Shown piece by piece: positions 51,612 through 60,274 of a stretch of 64,000 bases of DNA; the stretch's first letter is position 1; each line of letters starts with the position of its first letter. The position numbers and the translations under genes are program-made. The notes under the pieces were generated by a model that saw only the letters and a list, made by a program, of their open reading frames with translations, searched no databases and had not been told where the DNA came from. This stretch comes from an uncultured Paracoccaceae bacterium (GTDB lineage: Bacteria > Pseudomonadota > Alphaproteobacteria > Rhodobacterales > Rhodobacteraceae): contig CANLNT010000002.1 in assembly GCA_947492825.1 (NCBI GenBank), forward strand, positions 504,501-568,500, written 5' to 3'.

Positions 51612-52268
51612 TTGTCCCCCACCCCCGATCCTCAAGCCGCCCCGGACCCCGCGCGCACAGCCAAGCAATTGGTCGTTCTGGCGGCGCTGATTGGCTTGTG
51701 CTGCCTGATCGAAATCGTGCTGACGCTATCGGATTGGCAGGTCATTGATTACGTCCGGCTGCGGCAACGCGCCTATGAATACGCCGGGTTCTGGCCCGGT
51801 TTGTTAGATAACTGGCGGCCTAACTATGCCGCGCAACCGGCAACCATGTTTTTGACCTATGGGTTTCTGCACGGGGGGATGGGGCATCTAATTGTCAATA
51901 TGATCACGCTTTTCAGCCTTGGCAGTGCTGTGATGGACCGTGTCATCGGGCGCGGGTTCTTGGTGATCTATTGTGGTTCGATCCTGGGTGGGGCTGTTGC
52001 TTATGCGCTGTTGGCGCAGACACCGCAGCCAATGGTTGGTGCCTCTGGCGCGCTGTTTGGTTTGGCGGGGGCTTTGCTGGGATGGAATTATCTGGACCGG
52101 GTTGATCTGCGCGAGGGGATTGGCCCTGTGATCCGCATGGCGGGCCTACTGATTGCGATCAATATTGTCATGTGGTGGGCGTTGAACGGACATCTGGCAT
52201 GGCAGACCCATTTGGGCGGTTTTTTGACAGGCGCTGTGCTGGCGTTGACGGTTTATCGGAGGTCCTGA
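51612..52268 (+). CDS. Rhomboid family intramembrane serine protease
   Basis: From TTG 51612, preceded by AAGGCG, the protein has 218 residues; no ATG is well placed, and a longer frame extends upstream. It has about six hydrophobic helices (LVVLAALIGLCCLIEIVLTL first) with the rhomboid signatures HGGMGHLIVNM, GASGALFGL with catalytic Ser145, and THLGGFLTG with catalytic His200. It should cut transmembrane segments of unknown substrates inside the inner membrane. It lies between the T6SS operon (divergent) and the rfb operon, with no evident functional tie to either. Confidence 0.9.
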   Translation: MSPTPDPQAAPDPARTAKQLVVLAALIGLCCLIEIVLTLSDWQVIDYVRLRQRAYEYAGFWPGLLDNWRPNYAAQPATMFLTYGFLHGGMGHLIVNMITLFSLGSAVMDRVIGRGFLVIYCGSILGGAVAYALLAQTPQPMVGASGALFGLAGALLGWNYLDRVDLREGIGPVIRMAGLLIAINIVMWWALNGHLAWQTHLGGFLTGAVLALTVYRRS

Positions 52269-52381
52269 ACGGTGGTGCGCATGGGTCACGATGGCGCGGG
52301 GGTAGGGCTGGTCGGACTTGCAATAGCGCGGCCGATCACCGACCACCCAAGGGAACCGCGAACCAATGCTGGATGTGATGT

Positions 52382-52936
52382 GTGAAGATTGAAGCGACAA
52401 GCCTGCCGGGTGTGATGAAGATTACGCCACGCCGTTTCGGCGATGCGCGCGGCTTTTTCAGCGAAAGCTGGAAGAAATCAGCACTGGATGAAGCGGGGCT
52501 GTCCTATGATTTTGTGCAAGACAATCATTCACTGAGTGAAGCGACAGGAACGTTGCGTGGGCTGCACTTTCAAGCGCCGCCTTATGCGCAGGCCAAGCTG
52601 GTGCGCTGTGGGCGCGGGGCGCTTTTTGATGTGGCCGTTGATATCCGCAAAGGCAGCCCGACCTACGGGCAATGGGTTGGCGAAGTGCTGAGCTTTGACA
52701 ATGGCGCGCAGCTTCTGGTGCCAGAGGGGTTTGCCCATGGGTTTGTCACGTTGGAGCCGATGACAGAGATCATCTACAAATGCTCTGACGTTTACGCACC
52801 CGATGCCGATGGCGGGGTGCATTGGGACAGTTGTGGCGTGGATTGGCCGCTGGAGGGTGCGCCCGTCCTGTCTGACAAAGATGCCGCAGCACCTGCATTG
52901 GCCGATTTTGACAGCCCATTTGAGTATCAAACATGA
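52382..52936 (+). CDS. rfbC: dTDP-4-dehydrorhamnose 3,5-epimerase RfbC
   Basis: The 184-residue cupin enzyme converts dTDP-4-keto-6-deoxyglucose to the 4-keto-rhamnose form. It has [26 protein letters not shown] with the catalytic His, and [12 protein letters not shown]. It begins with a GTG and overlaps rfbB by 4 bp. It is the first gene of an rfbCBDA operon that supplies dTDP-L-rhamnose to the surface polysaccharide genes that follow. Confidence 0.95.
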   Translation: MKIEATSLPGVMKITPRRFGDARGFFSESWKKSALDEAGLSYDFVQDNHSLSEATGTLRGLHFQAPPYAQAKLVRCGRGALFDVAVDIRKGSPTYGQWVGEVLSFDNGAQLLVPEGFAHGFVTLEPMTEIIYKCSDVYAPDADGGVHWDSCGVDWPLEGAPVLSDKDAAAPALADFDSPFEYQT

Positions 52937-53970
52937 AGATATTGGTGACAGGTGGGGCGGGATTCATCGGCTCTGCCGTGGTGCGGCAGGCGATTGCGCG
53001 CGGTGATGCGGTCGTCAATGTCGACAGCCTGACCTATGCGGCCTGCCTGGACAACGTGGCAGAGGCCGCGACAAGCGACCGCTATGTGCTGGAACAGGCA
53101 GACATCCGGGACCGCGCCGCGATGGACCGCATCTTTGCGGCACATCGGCCGGACACTGTCATGCATCTGGCCGCTGAAAGCCACGTGGACCGGTCGATTG
53201 ACGGACCAGAGGCGTTTGTGTCGACCAATGTCATGGGCACCTACACGCTGCTTGAAGCAGCGCGCGCCTATTGGATGGCGCAGGGCCAGCTAGAGGCGTT
53301 TCGGTTCCACCATATTTCGACCGACGAGGTCTTTGGGTCGTTGGGTGCCACGGGGATGTTTACCGAAGATACGCCCTATGATCCGCGCAGCCCCTATTCG
53401 GCGTCCAAGGCGGGGTCAGATCACCTTGTCCGGGCATGGGCCGAGACCTATGGCCTGCCGGTCATCGTGACCAATTGTTCAAACAATTACGGCCCTTATC
53501 AGTTTCCTGAAAAGCTGATCCCGGTGGTGATTTTGAACGCGCTGGGCGGCAAGCCGATCCCGGTTTATGGCAAGGGCGAGAATATTCGGGACTGGCTATA
53601 TGTCGAGGATCACGCCGCAGCGTTGTTGCTGGCGCTCGACAAGGGGCAGGTCGGACGGTCCTACAATATTGGTGGCTTCAACGAGGTGAAGAACATCGAC
53701 CTGGTCCACAAGTTATGCGCCATTCTGGATGAGTTGCGCCCGGCCAATCATCCTTATGCCGACCAGATCACCTTTGTTACCGACAGGCCCGGCCACGATC
53801 AGCGCTATGCCATTGATGCCAGCCGTGTTCAGGCGGAACTGGGCTGGACCCCGTCCGTGACAGTGGACGAAGGGCTGCGGCTGACGGTTGAATGGTATCT
53901 GGACAACGGCGATTGGCTGCAGGGGCTGATGGACCGCGCGGGCGTGGGCGAACGGCTGGGCACCGCATGA
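52933..53970 (+). CDS. rfbB: dTDP-glucose 4,6-dehydratase RfbB
   Basis: The 345-residue short-chain dehydrogenase-type enzyme carries the NAD-binding motif TGGAGFIGS at about 6-14, HISTDEVFG with the dehydratase Asp-Glu pair, and the catalytic YSASKAG. It makes dTDP-4-keto-6-deoxyglucose. Length is typical. It overlaps rfbC at its start and rfbD at its end by 4 bp each. Confidence 0.96.
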   Translation: MKILVTGGAGFIGSAVVRQAIARGDAVVNVDSLTYAACLDNVAEAATSDRYVLEQADIRDRAAMDRIFAAHRPDTVMHLAAESHVDRSIDGPEAFVSTNVMGTYTLLEAARAYWMAQGQLEAFRFHHISTDEVFGSLGATGMFTEDTPYDPRSPYSASKAGSDHLVRAWAETYGLPVIVTNCSNNYGPYQFPEKLIPVVILNALGGKPIPVYGKGENIRDWLYVEDHAAALLLALDKGQVGRSYNIGGFNEVKNIDLVHKLCAILDELRPANHPYADQITFVTDRPGHDQRYAIDASRVQAELGWTPSVTVDEGLRLTVEWYLDNGDWLQGLMDRAGVGERLGTA

Positions 53971-54815
53971 GTGTGCTGGTGTTCGGACGCTCCGGTCAGG
54001 TGGCGCTGGCGCTGGGGCGTTTGGGAGCAGATTGCGTGGGTCGCGAAACGCTGGATCTGGCAGAGCCTGACCCGATTGCAGAGTTGATCGCTGCGCGTGC
54101 GCCAAAGGCGGTGATCAATGCTGCGGCCTACACGGCTGTGGACCGGGCCGAAGAAGACGAGGCGCTTGCGACGGCGATCAACGCAACGGCACCTGGCCAT
54201 ATGGCGGCGGCCTGTGCGGCGCGCGACGTCCCGTTTGTGCATATCTCGACCGATTATGTGTTCGATGGCAGTGGTCACGCGCCTTGGGCGCCGGATGCGG
54301 CGACCGGCCCGCTGGGTGCCTATGGCCGCAGCAAGCTGGCCGGCGAAGTTGCCGTGCGCGCGGCGGGCGGGCGGGCAGTGATCTTGCGTACAGCGGCTGT
54401 CTTTTCCGCCGATGGTGCGAATTTCGTGAAGACGATGCTGCGGTTGGGGGCCACGCGCGATGCGCTGAATGTCGTAGCGGATCAGGTGACCGGGCCAACA
54501 CCGGCGACTGCGATTGCGGCGGCCTGTCTGGAGATTGCCGCGCAGTTGGATGATGCGCGCAAAGTGGGCACCTATCATTTCAGCGGCCAGCCCAGCACCT
54601 CTTGGGCGGATTTCGCCCGCGCGGTGTTTGCGGCAAGCGGCCAGCGGGTGACCGTGACGGATATTCCCAGTAGTGCCTATCCGACACCGGCAAAGCGGCC
54701 GTCCAATTCAAGGCTTGATTGCGCCACGTTGACGGACACTTTCGGGATTAAACCACCTGCATGGGAACCAGCGTTGGCGCGGGTTGTGGCAGAGGTAATG
54801 GAGGCAGACGCATGA
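53967..54815 (+). CDS. rfbD: dTDP-4-dehydrorhamnose reductase RfbD
   Basis: The 282-residue NADPH-dependent reductase completes dTDP-L-rhamnose. Start ATG 53967 overlaps the rfbB stop (ATGA) and places [12 protein letters not shown], the nucleotide-binding motif, at the N-terminus. [10 protein letters not shown] and the catalytic YGRSKLAGE follow. It overlaps rfbA by 4 bp. Confidence 0.95.
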   Translation: MSVLVFGRSGQVALALGRLGADCVGRETLDLAEPDPIAELIAARAPKAVINAAAYTAVDRAEEDEALATAINATAPGHMAAACAARDVPFVHISTDYVFDGSGHAPWAPDAATGPLGAYGRSKLAGEVAVRAAGGRAVILRTAAVFSADGANFVKTMLRLGATRDALNVVADQVTGPTPATAIAAACLEIAAQLDDARKVGTYHFSGQPSTSWADFARAVFAASGQRVTVTDIPSSAYPTPAKRPSNSRLDCATLTDTFGIKPPAWEPALARVVAEVMEADA

Positions 54816-55684
54816 CGCAGCGCAAGGGGATCATCCTCGCCGGTGGGTCCGGCACGCGGCTTTATCCGATGACGCTTGCGGTGTCGAAGCAGCTTTTGCC
54901 GGTGTATGACAAGCCGATGATCTTTTACCCGCTCAGCATCCTAATGCTGGCCGGTATACGCGAGATTGCGATGATTACAACGCCACAAGATCAGGCTCAA
55001 TTTCAAAGGCTTATGGGTGATGGATCGCAATGGGGGATCAGCCTGACCTGGATTGTACAGCCCAGCCCTGATGGGCTTGCACAGGCCTATGTACTGGCCG
55101 AAGACTTTCTGGATGGCGCGCCCAGTGCGATGGTTCTGGGGGACAATATCTTTTTTGGGCATGGATTGCCCGATAGCTTGCAAAAGGCCGATCGACAGGC
55201 TGAAGGCGGCACGGTTTTTGGCTACCGCGTGTCTGATCCTGAACGTTATGGCGTCGTCGATTTTGAGGGCGATACGGTCAAGGCAATCATCGAAAAGCCC
55301 GAGGTCGCGCCGTCACCCTATGCGGTAACGGGCTTGTACTTTCTGGACGGCAGTGCGCCGGAACGTGCGCGCGCGGTCGAACCGTCGGCACGTGGCGAGC
55401 TGGAGATTGTTACGCTGCTGGAAATGTACCTAAACGACGGGCTGCTAACGGTCGAAAAGATGGGTCGCGGCTTTGCTTGGCTGGATACGGGCACACATGC
55501 GTCACTGCTGGACGCAGGGAATTTTGTGCGCACTTTGCAGGATCGGCAGGGACTGCAGACTGGATCACCTGAAGAGATCGCCTATGAGGCGGGTTGGATT
55601 GATGATGCAGCGCTGGAGGCGCGCGCAGACATGTTCGGCAAGAACACCTATGGCGCCTATCTACGCGGTCTTTTGCGTCAGTAG
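54812..55684 (+). CDS. rfbA: Glucose-1-phosphate thymidylyltransferase RfbA
   Basis: The 290-residue nucleotidyltransferase makes dTDP-glucose, the first step of the rhamnose pathway. Start ATG 54812 overlaps the rfbD stop and gives the signature GIILAGGSGTRLYPMT at residues 6-21. VLGDNIFFGH and DTGTHASLLDAG are present. Its last 7 bases overlap the 3' end of the convergent BY-kinase gene. Confidence 0.96.
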   Translation: MTQRKGIILAGGSGTRLYPMTLAVSKQLLPVYDKPMIFYPLSILMLAGIREIAMITTPQDQAQFQRLMGDGSQWGISLTWIVQPSPDGLAQAYVLAEDFLDGAPSAMVLGDNIFFGHGLPDSLQKADRQAEGGTVFGYRVSDPERYGVVDFEGDTVKAIIEKPEVAPSPYAVTGLYFLDGSAPERARAVEPSARGELEIVTLLEMYLNDGLLTVEKMGRGFAWLDTGTHASLLDAGNFVRTLQDRQGLQTGSPEEIAYEAGWIDDAALEARADMFGKNTYGAYLRGLLRQ

Positions 55685-56511
55685 CCGCCGTATCCGTAGC
55701 CTTGGGTCTCGTCCACGAACCGGCAATGGTTCAGCACGACACCGACCACGTTTGTCTGCTCTGCCACTTCTTTTTCGCAGACGTCGATTTGTTTGCTGGT
55801 CGAGGATTCGGCGCGAGCTACCAGCAGCACACAATCGGTATAGGGCAGGAATGACCGGGCATCGTCGTTGACCAGCAATGGCGGCATGTCAAAGATCATC
55901 ATGTCGGGGTCATATGCCTCTTCGATGGTGCGCAGCTGGTGTTGCGTTTCATCACTGGTCAGATAGCGGGTTGGGTCCGCCGATCGGCGCGATGCCATTG
56001 AAACAGCGACGTTTTGACCGATCCGCAAGGCCTGATCCTGAAACGAGACTTGCCCTGTCAATACGTCACGGATGTCGTGATTGGGTTTGACCCCAAGAAT
56101 GTTGGACAGGTTTGGTTTGCGCAGGTCAAATTCCATCAGAATCGCGGATTTCGCACCTTGCCGAGAGACACCATAGGCGAGGTTGGCGGCCAATGTCGTC
56201 TTGCCACATCCGGGCATCGGTGAGGTGATCATCAGGCGTTTCCAGCCGTTTTGCTGCATCTGTTGCATCACCTTGGTGCGCAGCACGTCAAAGGAGGACG
56301 ACGCAGTATCGGCCTTGTGCGACACGATCCGGTTGCGAGTCATGTGCCGCGCGTCAGGATTCATCTGCTTGATGTCGTCCCACAGCGTTTCACCACGCTC
56401 TGACGTAGCGCCTTGCGGTTTGCCCCGTCCAGGCGCACCGGCGGTTTTGCCAGTGCTGGCACCAGCGCGGGATTTGCGCGCTTCGGCAATCGCTTTTTGC
56501 AGCTTTTCCAT
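55678..56511 (-). CDS. Bacterial tyrosine kinase (BY-kinase, CpsD/CapB type)
   Basis: The 277-residue protein is a P-loop tyrosine autokinase controlling polysaccharide chain length. It has the Walker A motif SPMPGCGKTT, the Walker A' motif ILMEFDLRKPNLS, the Walker B motif MMIFDMPPLL, and a short C-terminal tyrosine cluster (GYGYGGY) that would be autophosphorylated. ATG 56511 is chosen, 34 bp after the co-polymerase gene; a start further upstream would overlap that gene. It is separate from the membrane activator domain, which is in the co-polymerase encoded upstream, as in PEP-CTERM-type exopolysaccharide loci. Confidence 0.9.
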   Translation of the reverse strand: MEKLQKAIAEARKSRAGASTGKTAGAPGRGKPQGATSERGETLWDDIKQMNPDARHMTRNRIVSHKADTASSSFDVLRTKVMQQMQQNGWKRLMITSPMPGCGKTTLAANLAYGVSRQGAKSAILMEFDLRKPNLSNILGVKPNHDIRDVLTGQVSFQDQALRIGQNVAVSMASRRSADPTRYLTSDETQHQLRTIEEAYDPDMMIFDMPPLLVNDDARSFLPYTDCVLLVARAESSTSKQIDVCEKEVAEQTNVVGVVLNHCRFVDETQGYGYGGY

Positions 56512-56545
56512 CGCGGGCCTCTTTATTGGTGCGGGGCTTGGGTGC

Positions 56546-58093
56546 TCACAACCCAACCCTGCGCATGATTTTCTGCACGATTAGTTCGATCGGCATGTAG
56601 TAAGTGTCGACCACATAGATACTGGCGAGAATGGCGACGATCAGCACCAATATCGCCAGAAGCTTGAAGGAGCGGCGCGCGATGCGGCCACCCCGGCTTT
56701 CGATAAAGGGAATCGTGGCAATCGGTGTGATGCCCAAAGCATTCGTTAGCTCAACCGGGCGACGGATCGTGCGATTGATCAATTCCAGCAGGGCAAAGAA
56801 GGCCGCAGCGGAACCCAGGCCAAGTGCGATGCCCATCATCGCAACACGTGGTCTGTTGGGGCTGCTGGGTTCATCGGGCGCGCGCGCCGCTTCGATCAAC
56901 AGCAGGCGCTGGCCGCGCGAGGTCAACTCGATCCGTTCACCCATGTTGGCACGCGCCAAGCTGGCCACTGCACGGTCATATTGGGACCGAACATTTTCGT
57001 AGTCACGTTGAAGCGCATCTAGTGTCACGGCCACTCCGGGGGTGCGAGAAATGCTCTCGGTCAGGTCGGCAATCTGCAGCTGGGTGCGCGTGATTTCTTC
57101 ATTGATGCGTTCAACACGCGAGTCGATCTCGGACAGTTGAAGTTCGAACACCAGTTCTGCGGCGTTATTGGTTTGCACCGGTTGCGCTTGCTCGGCGGCA
57201 AGCTGCGCCTCGAGCAATTCAATCTGATTGCGCAGCGAGACAACATTTGGGTTGGTCTCTGAATAGACGGTCAACGCCTGCCGCAACTGCGTGCGTAACG
57301 AGGCGAGTTGGCGCTGTTCGGTGGAGTTTTGCTGCTGAACAGGGCGGCCGCCGGTGCGTTCGAATGCGGTTTGAATACGCTCTTTCTGTTCGTTCAGATT
57401 GGTGCGTTCGCGTTCAGAGGTCGCAATGCGTTCTTCGAGCAGGGACAGGCGCTGCTGGCGGAACGACAGATCGCTGGGAAGCGCATCGCTGTTTTCGCGT
57501 TGGAATTCGGAGATCGCGGAACTACGGTCATCCAGCTCTCTGGTCAGGCGCTCGACCTCTTGCGAGAAAAAGTCGAGCGTATCTTCGGCGGTGTCGGTTC
57601 GCAGGCTAACGTTTTCGTCAATGATGCGGGTTACAAATTCATTCACAACGTTGGCCGCAATCCGGCCATCGCGGGCTTCGAATTTGACCGTTACAAGCGT
57701 TGGGCGCGCGCTGCCGCGACCGCCACCTGACCCGCTTTGAAAGCTGCGGATGTCAGTGCGTCTGCGCATCTCTGACACGATCTGGTCAGGGGACATGTTG
57801 CTGGTGTCGGCCAGCACGTTCAACCGCTGCTGAATTTCCAGAAGGTTGGTGCGGGTAAAAAGCCGCTGGCGAATGAATTCGATTTCTTCGGTGGCCGAGA
57901 TGCGGACAGTTGAAGCGGCGAGTTCATCGGGGATTTGCGGGGTTTCGACGATCAGCCGGGCCGAGGCTTCGTAAGTGGGGGGGAGGCGCCAGGCGGTAGC
58001 AAGGCCTGCGACAGAGAAGAGGATGAAGAGGACTGCCATGACAGGCAAGCGGCGCAGAAACAGCGACCAATAGAACCGAACAAGTGCACCCAT
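56546..58093 (-). CDS. GumC/Wzz-type polysaccharide co-polymerase
   Basis: The 515-residue protein has two membrane helices (about 18-36 and 480-500) around a long periplasmic part rich in coiled coil (about 160-400, such as ERLTRELDDRSSAISEFQREN). It has the Wzz opening FYWSLFLRRLPVMAVLF with YEASARLIVETPQIPDELA and the GNVxP-like end SPNRPRV before the second helix. It regulates polymer length and couples the BY-kinase to export. The ExeA-like ATPase gene is 4 bp upstream. Confidence 0.9.
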   Translation of the reverse strand: MGALVRFYWSLFLRRLPVMAVLFILFSVAGLATAWRLPPTYEASARLIVETPQIPDELAASTVRISATEEIEFIRQRLFTRTNLLEIQQRLNVLADTSNMSPDQIVSEMRRRTDIRSFQSGSGGGRGSARPTLVTVKFEARDGRIAANVVNEFVTRIIDENVSLRTDTAEDTLDFFSQEVERLTRELDDRSSAISEFQRENSDALPSDLSFRQQRLSLLEERIATSERERTNLNEQKERIQTAFERTGGRPVQQQNSTEQRQLASLRTQLRQALTVYSETNPNVVSLRNQIELLEAQLAAEQAQPVQTNNAAELVFELQLSEIDSRVERINEEITRTQLQIADLTESISRTPGVAVTLDALQRDYENVRSQYDRAVASLARANMGERIELTSRGQRLLLIEAARAPDEPSSPNRPRVAMMGIALGLGSAAAFFALLELINRTIRRPVELTNALGITPIATIPFIESRGGRIARRSFKLLAILVLIVAILASIYVVDTYYMPIELIVQKIMRRVGL

Positions 58094-58097
58094 AACC

Positions 58098-59192
58098 CTA
58101 ACCCTCGTCCGGACTGTCGGACGTCACACCTTGCAGCAAGCCATCGTTCATCACACTTTGAACGATGGTTTTGTCGATGACCGTTTGTTCGGCCGTTGCT
58201 GCATAAACAATTGCAAAATCACATAATTTGTTGATCAGACGGGGGATGCCACCGGTATGTTTGTACACAAGTGCCGCCGCGCTATCGGTGATCTGATCGC
58301 CAGATCCGCCGGCGTGTTCCAACCTGTGCCGAATATAGGCTGAGGTTGTGTCGGCATCCATCGGACCAAGGTGGAATGACGCCATGATCCGCTGTGCGAA
58401 CTGACGCATTTCGGGGCGCGAGATCACCTCGCGCAGTTCTGGCTGTCCAATCAGGACGAGTTGCAGCAACTCGTCGGTGCGGGTGTTGATGTTGGTCAGC
58501 ATCCGCAACTCTTCCAGGCCCTCTGGGCTTAGCTGTTGGGCTTCGTCGATCACGAGGATTGCGTATTTTCCTGAGGCGTAGTTCTCGACCAGAAAATTCT
58601 GCAGAATCTGGAAGGTTTCCACGTAGTTGGCTTCGCGCGGGCTGGGCACGTCGAGGGCAGATAGCGCCCAGCGCAGCAGATCACCACGGTTGCCATGGGC
58701 ATTCGAGATGAGGCCCACAATCGTGTCGTCAGAGACCCGTTCCAGCAGGGCCTGCAATAATGTGGTTTTGCCCGCGCCCACATCACCGGTGATCACGGTG
58801 ATCGGCGCACGGGTCATGATCCCATATTCAAGCACAGAATAGGCGCGTTTGTGTCCCGGGCTCCAATAGAGAAAATCTGGATCGGGCAAGAGCGTGAAGG
58901 CACGACGCTTCAGCCCAAAGCCTGTGGAAAAGAAGTCGCCTACAGGTTCGGTGTCATCGGCTGCGTTGCCGTCATCGGCATCGGGCGCACGCGCGCTCCG
59001 AAACGCGGGTGGGTCTGGCTGTGGCGCCAGTAAACTGTTGCCTTTGCGCCCAAACAGCTTGGACCAGATGGTCGCGTTTTCGGTGTCGTCGGTCTTGGCC
59101 AAGCCGATCATGCCTCGTTCTGGTTGCGCAATATCTGCCATAAATCCCGGTGGCAGGCTTGATAGATAGCGTTCCGATTCGCAGAACACCAT
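58098..59192 (-). CDS. ExeA-like AAA ATPase of the exopolysaccharide locus
   Basis: The protein has 364 residues from ATG 59192, or 347 from ATG 59141; neither has a clear ribosome binding site. The AAA domain has TLLPDPDFLYWSPGHKRA, the Walker A motif GDVGAGKTT, the Walker B motif ILVIDEAQQLSPEGLEELRML and GGIPRLINKLCDFA, the pattern of ExeA/GspA-type ATPases and of the ATPase found in PEP-CTERM/exosortase polysaccharide loci. The C-terminal peptidoglycan-binding part of true ExeA is missing. It leads the minus-strand ATPase, co-polymerase and kinase operon. Confidence 0.88.
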   Translation of the reverse strand: MVFCESERYLSSLPPGFMADIAQPERGMIGLAKTDDTENATIWSKLFGRKGNSLLAPQPDPPAFRSARAPDADDGNAADDTEPVGDFFSTGFGLKRRAFTLLPDPDFLYWSPGHKRAYSVLEYGIMTRAPITVITGDVGAGKTTLLQALLERVSDDTIVGLISNAHGNRGDLLRWALSALDVPSPREANYVETFQILQNFLVENYASGKYAILVIDEAQQLSPEGLEELRMLTNINTRTDELLQLVLIGQPELREVISRPEMRQFAQRIMASFHLGPMDADTTSAYIRHRLEHAGGSGDQITDSAAALVYKHTGGIPRLINKLCDFAIVYAATAEQTVIDKTIVQSVMNDGLLQGVTSDSPDEG

Positions 59193-59526
59193 TTGATCGT
59201 TGCCTAATCTGCCACAGTTTCCCTGAATCAGTGCTTTGTTCTGGTAACTTGAAACAAAAAACTAGGGCTGCTTCATGGCATAAACGCGCATAATTTCATG
59301 ATTTTCTGCGCAGAAGGCTGAAATTTTGCAGTTCTGGCTAACAAAAGGTGAATTTCCCGAGGGCATTGTTTGCAAATTTGGCGAAAATTTGCCTATAAAG
59401 GTATGTGGTCATAAAATGGCTGCGGGGGATGATGGTAAGCGACCGTTTGTGGTGTTGATGAAACATCGTTCCTGATCGTTCGTTATAGGTAGCCCAATTT
59501 TTGGGCGTGTTTAAGGATAACAGTTT
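59193..59526. promoter_or_regulatory. 334-bp AT-rich divergent regulatory region of the exopolysaccharide genes
   Basis: No gene is seen here. The region is much more AT-rich than its surroundings and should drive both the minus-strand ATPase operon and the plus-strand sugar transferase operon. It contains a clear operator-like palindrome next to a -10-like TATAAA (59394-59399). Confidence 0.6.
59372..59392. promoter_or_regulatory. Operator-like palindrome upstream of the sugar transferase gene
   Basis: GCAAATTT and AAATTTGC form a perfect 8-bp dyad around a 5-bp GGCGA centre. A TATAAA -10-like box starts 2 bp after it, so a protein bound here would overlap the promoter core of the plus-strand operon. 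The regulator is unknown. Confidence 0.6.
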
Positions 59527-60231
59527 ATGTCGTTTCATGATGACGATCTTTCGAGTTTCCGATCGTCCCACAAACCGGTCATTCTTTCGGCCATCAAATC
59601 AGTCACTACTGCCAGTGCAACCGACGGTGCCTACGCGCGTTTTGTGAAGCCCACCTTCGATTTTCTGATCGTATTGCTGTTCGCACCTATCATCCTGACA
59701 ATCGTTGGCCTGAGCGCCCTGATCGTTGCGCTTGATGGGCACAATCCGTTTTACGCGCAAGAACGCGTGGGGCAGGGCGGTCGTGTATTCCGCCTGTTTA
59801 AGTTGCGTTCAATGGTTCCGAACGCTGATGCGCTGCTGGAGGCACATCTTGCCACCAACCCTGATGCGCGTCTGGAGTGGGAATTGAACCAAAAGCTGCG
59901 TGATGATCCACGTATCACCCGTTTTGGTCGCCTGATCCGCAAGACTTCGATTGACGAAATGCCGCAGTTTCTGAACGTTCTGCTGGGTGACATGTCCCTT
60001 GTTGGGCCGCGTCCGTTTACCGTTGATCAGCGGTCGCAGTATACAGGAGTGCGCTACTTCGACATGCGGCCGGGTCTGTCGGGCCTTTGGCAGATTTCGA
60101 CCCGTCACGACAGCGAGTTTGTCGCACGTGCACAATTTGATGATCTCTACGCGAGAAGCTTGTCCTTTGCGGGCGACATTCGCATTATGCTTCGGACACT
60201 GGTTGCCATCGCCCGCGGGACTGGCTGCTAA
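59527..60231 (+). CDS. ExoY-like undecaprenyl-phosphate sugar phosphotransferase
   Basis: The 234-residue protein starts repeat-unit synthesis by moving a sugar-1-phosphate onto the lipid carrier. It has one membrane segment (FDFLIVLLFAPIILTIVGLSALIVAL, about 47-72) and the C-terminal signatures ERVGQGGRVFRLFKLRSM, RKTSIDEMPQFLNVLLGDMSLVGPRP and RPGLSGLWQIS. It is the short ExoY/WbaP-C type, without the N-terminal four-helix domain. Which sugar is used cannot be told. Confidence 0.93.
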   Translation: MSFHDDDLSSFRSSHKPVILSAIKSVTTASATDGAYARFVKPTFDFLIVLLFAPIILTIVGLSALIVALDGHNPFYAQERVGQGGRVFRLFKLRSMVPNADALLEAHLATNPDARLEWELNQKLRDDPRITRFGRLIRKTSIDEMPQFLNVLLGDMSLVGPRPFTVDQRSQYTGVRYFDMRPGLSGLWQISTRHDSEFVARAQFDDLYARSLSFAGDIRIMLRTLVAIARGTGC

Positions 60232-60235
60232 GAAA

Positions 60236-60254
60236 GCGGGGCAAGACGCCCCGC
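60236..60254 (+). terminator. GC-rich hairpin between the sugar transferase and TPR genes
   Basis: GCGGGGC and GCCCCGC pair perfectly around a 5-bp loop, 4 bp after the sugar transferase stop and 20 bp before the next start. There is no T run, so it may attenuate or stabilise the mRNA rather than end transcription. Confidence 0.5.
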
Positions 60255-60274
60255 ACCGAACATGAGGTCATATA

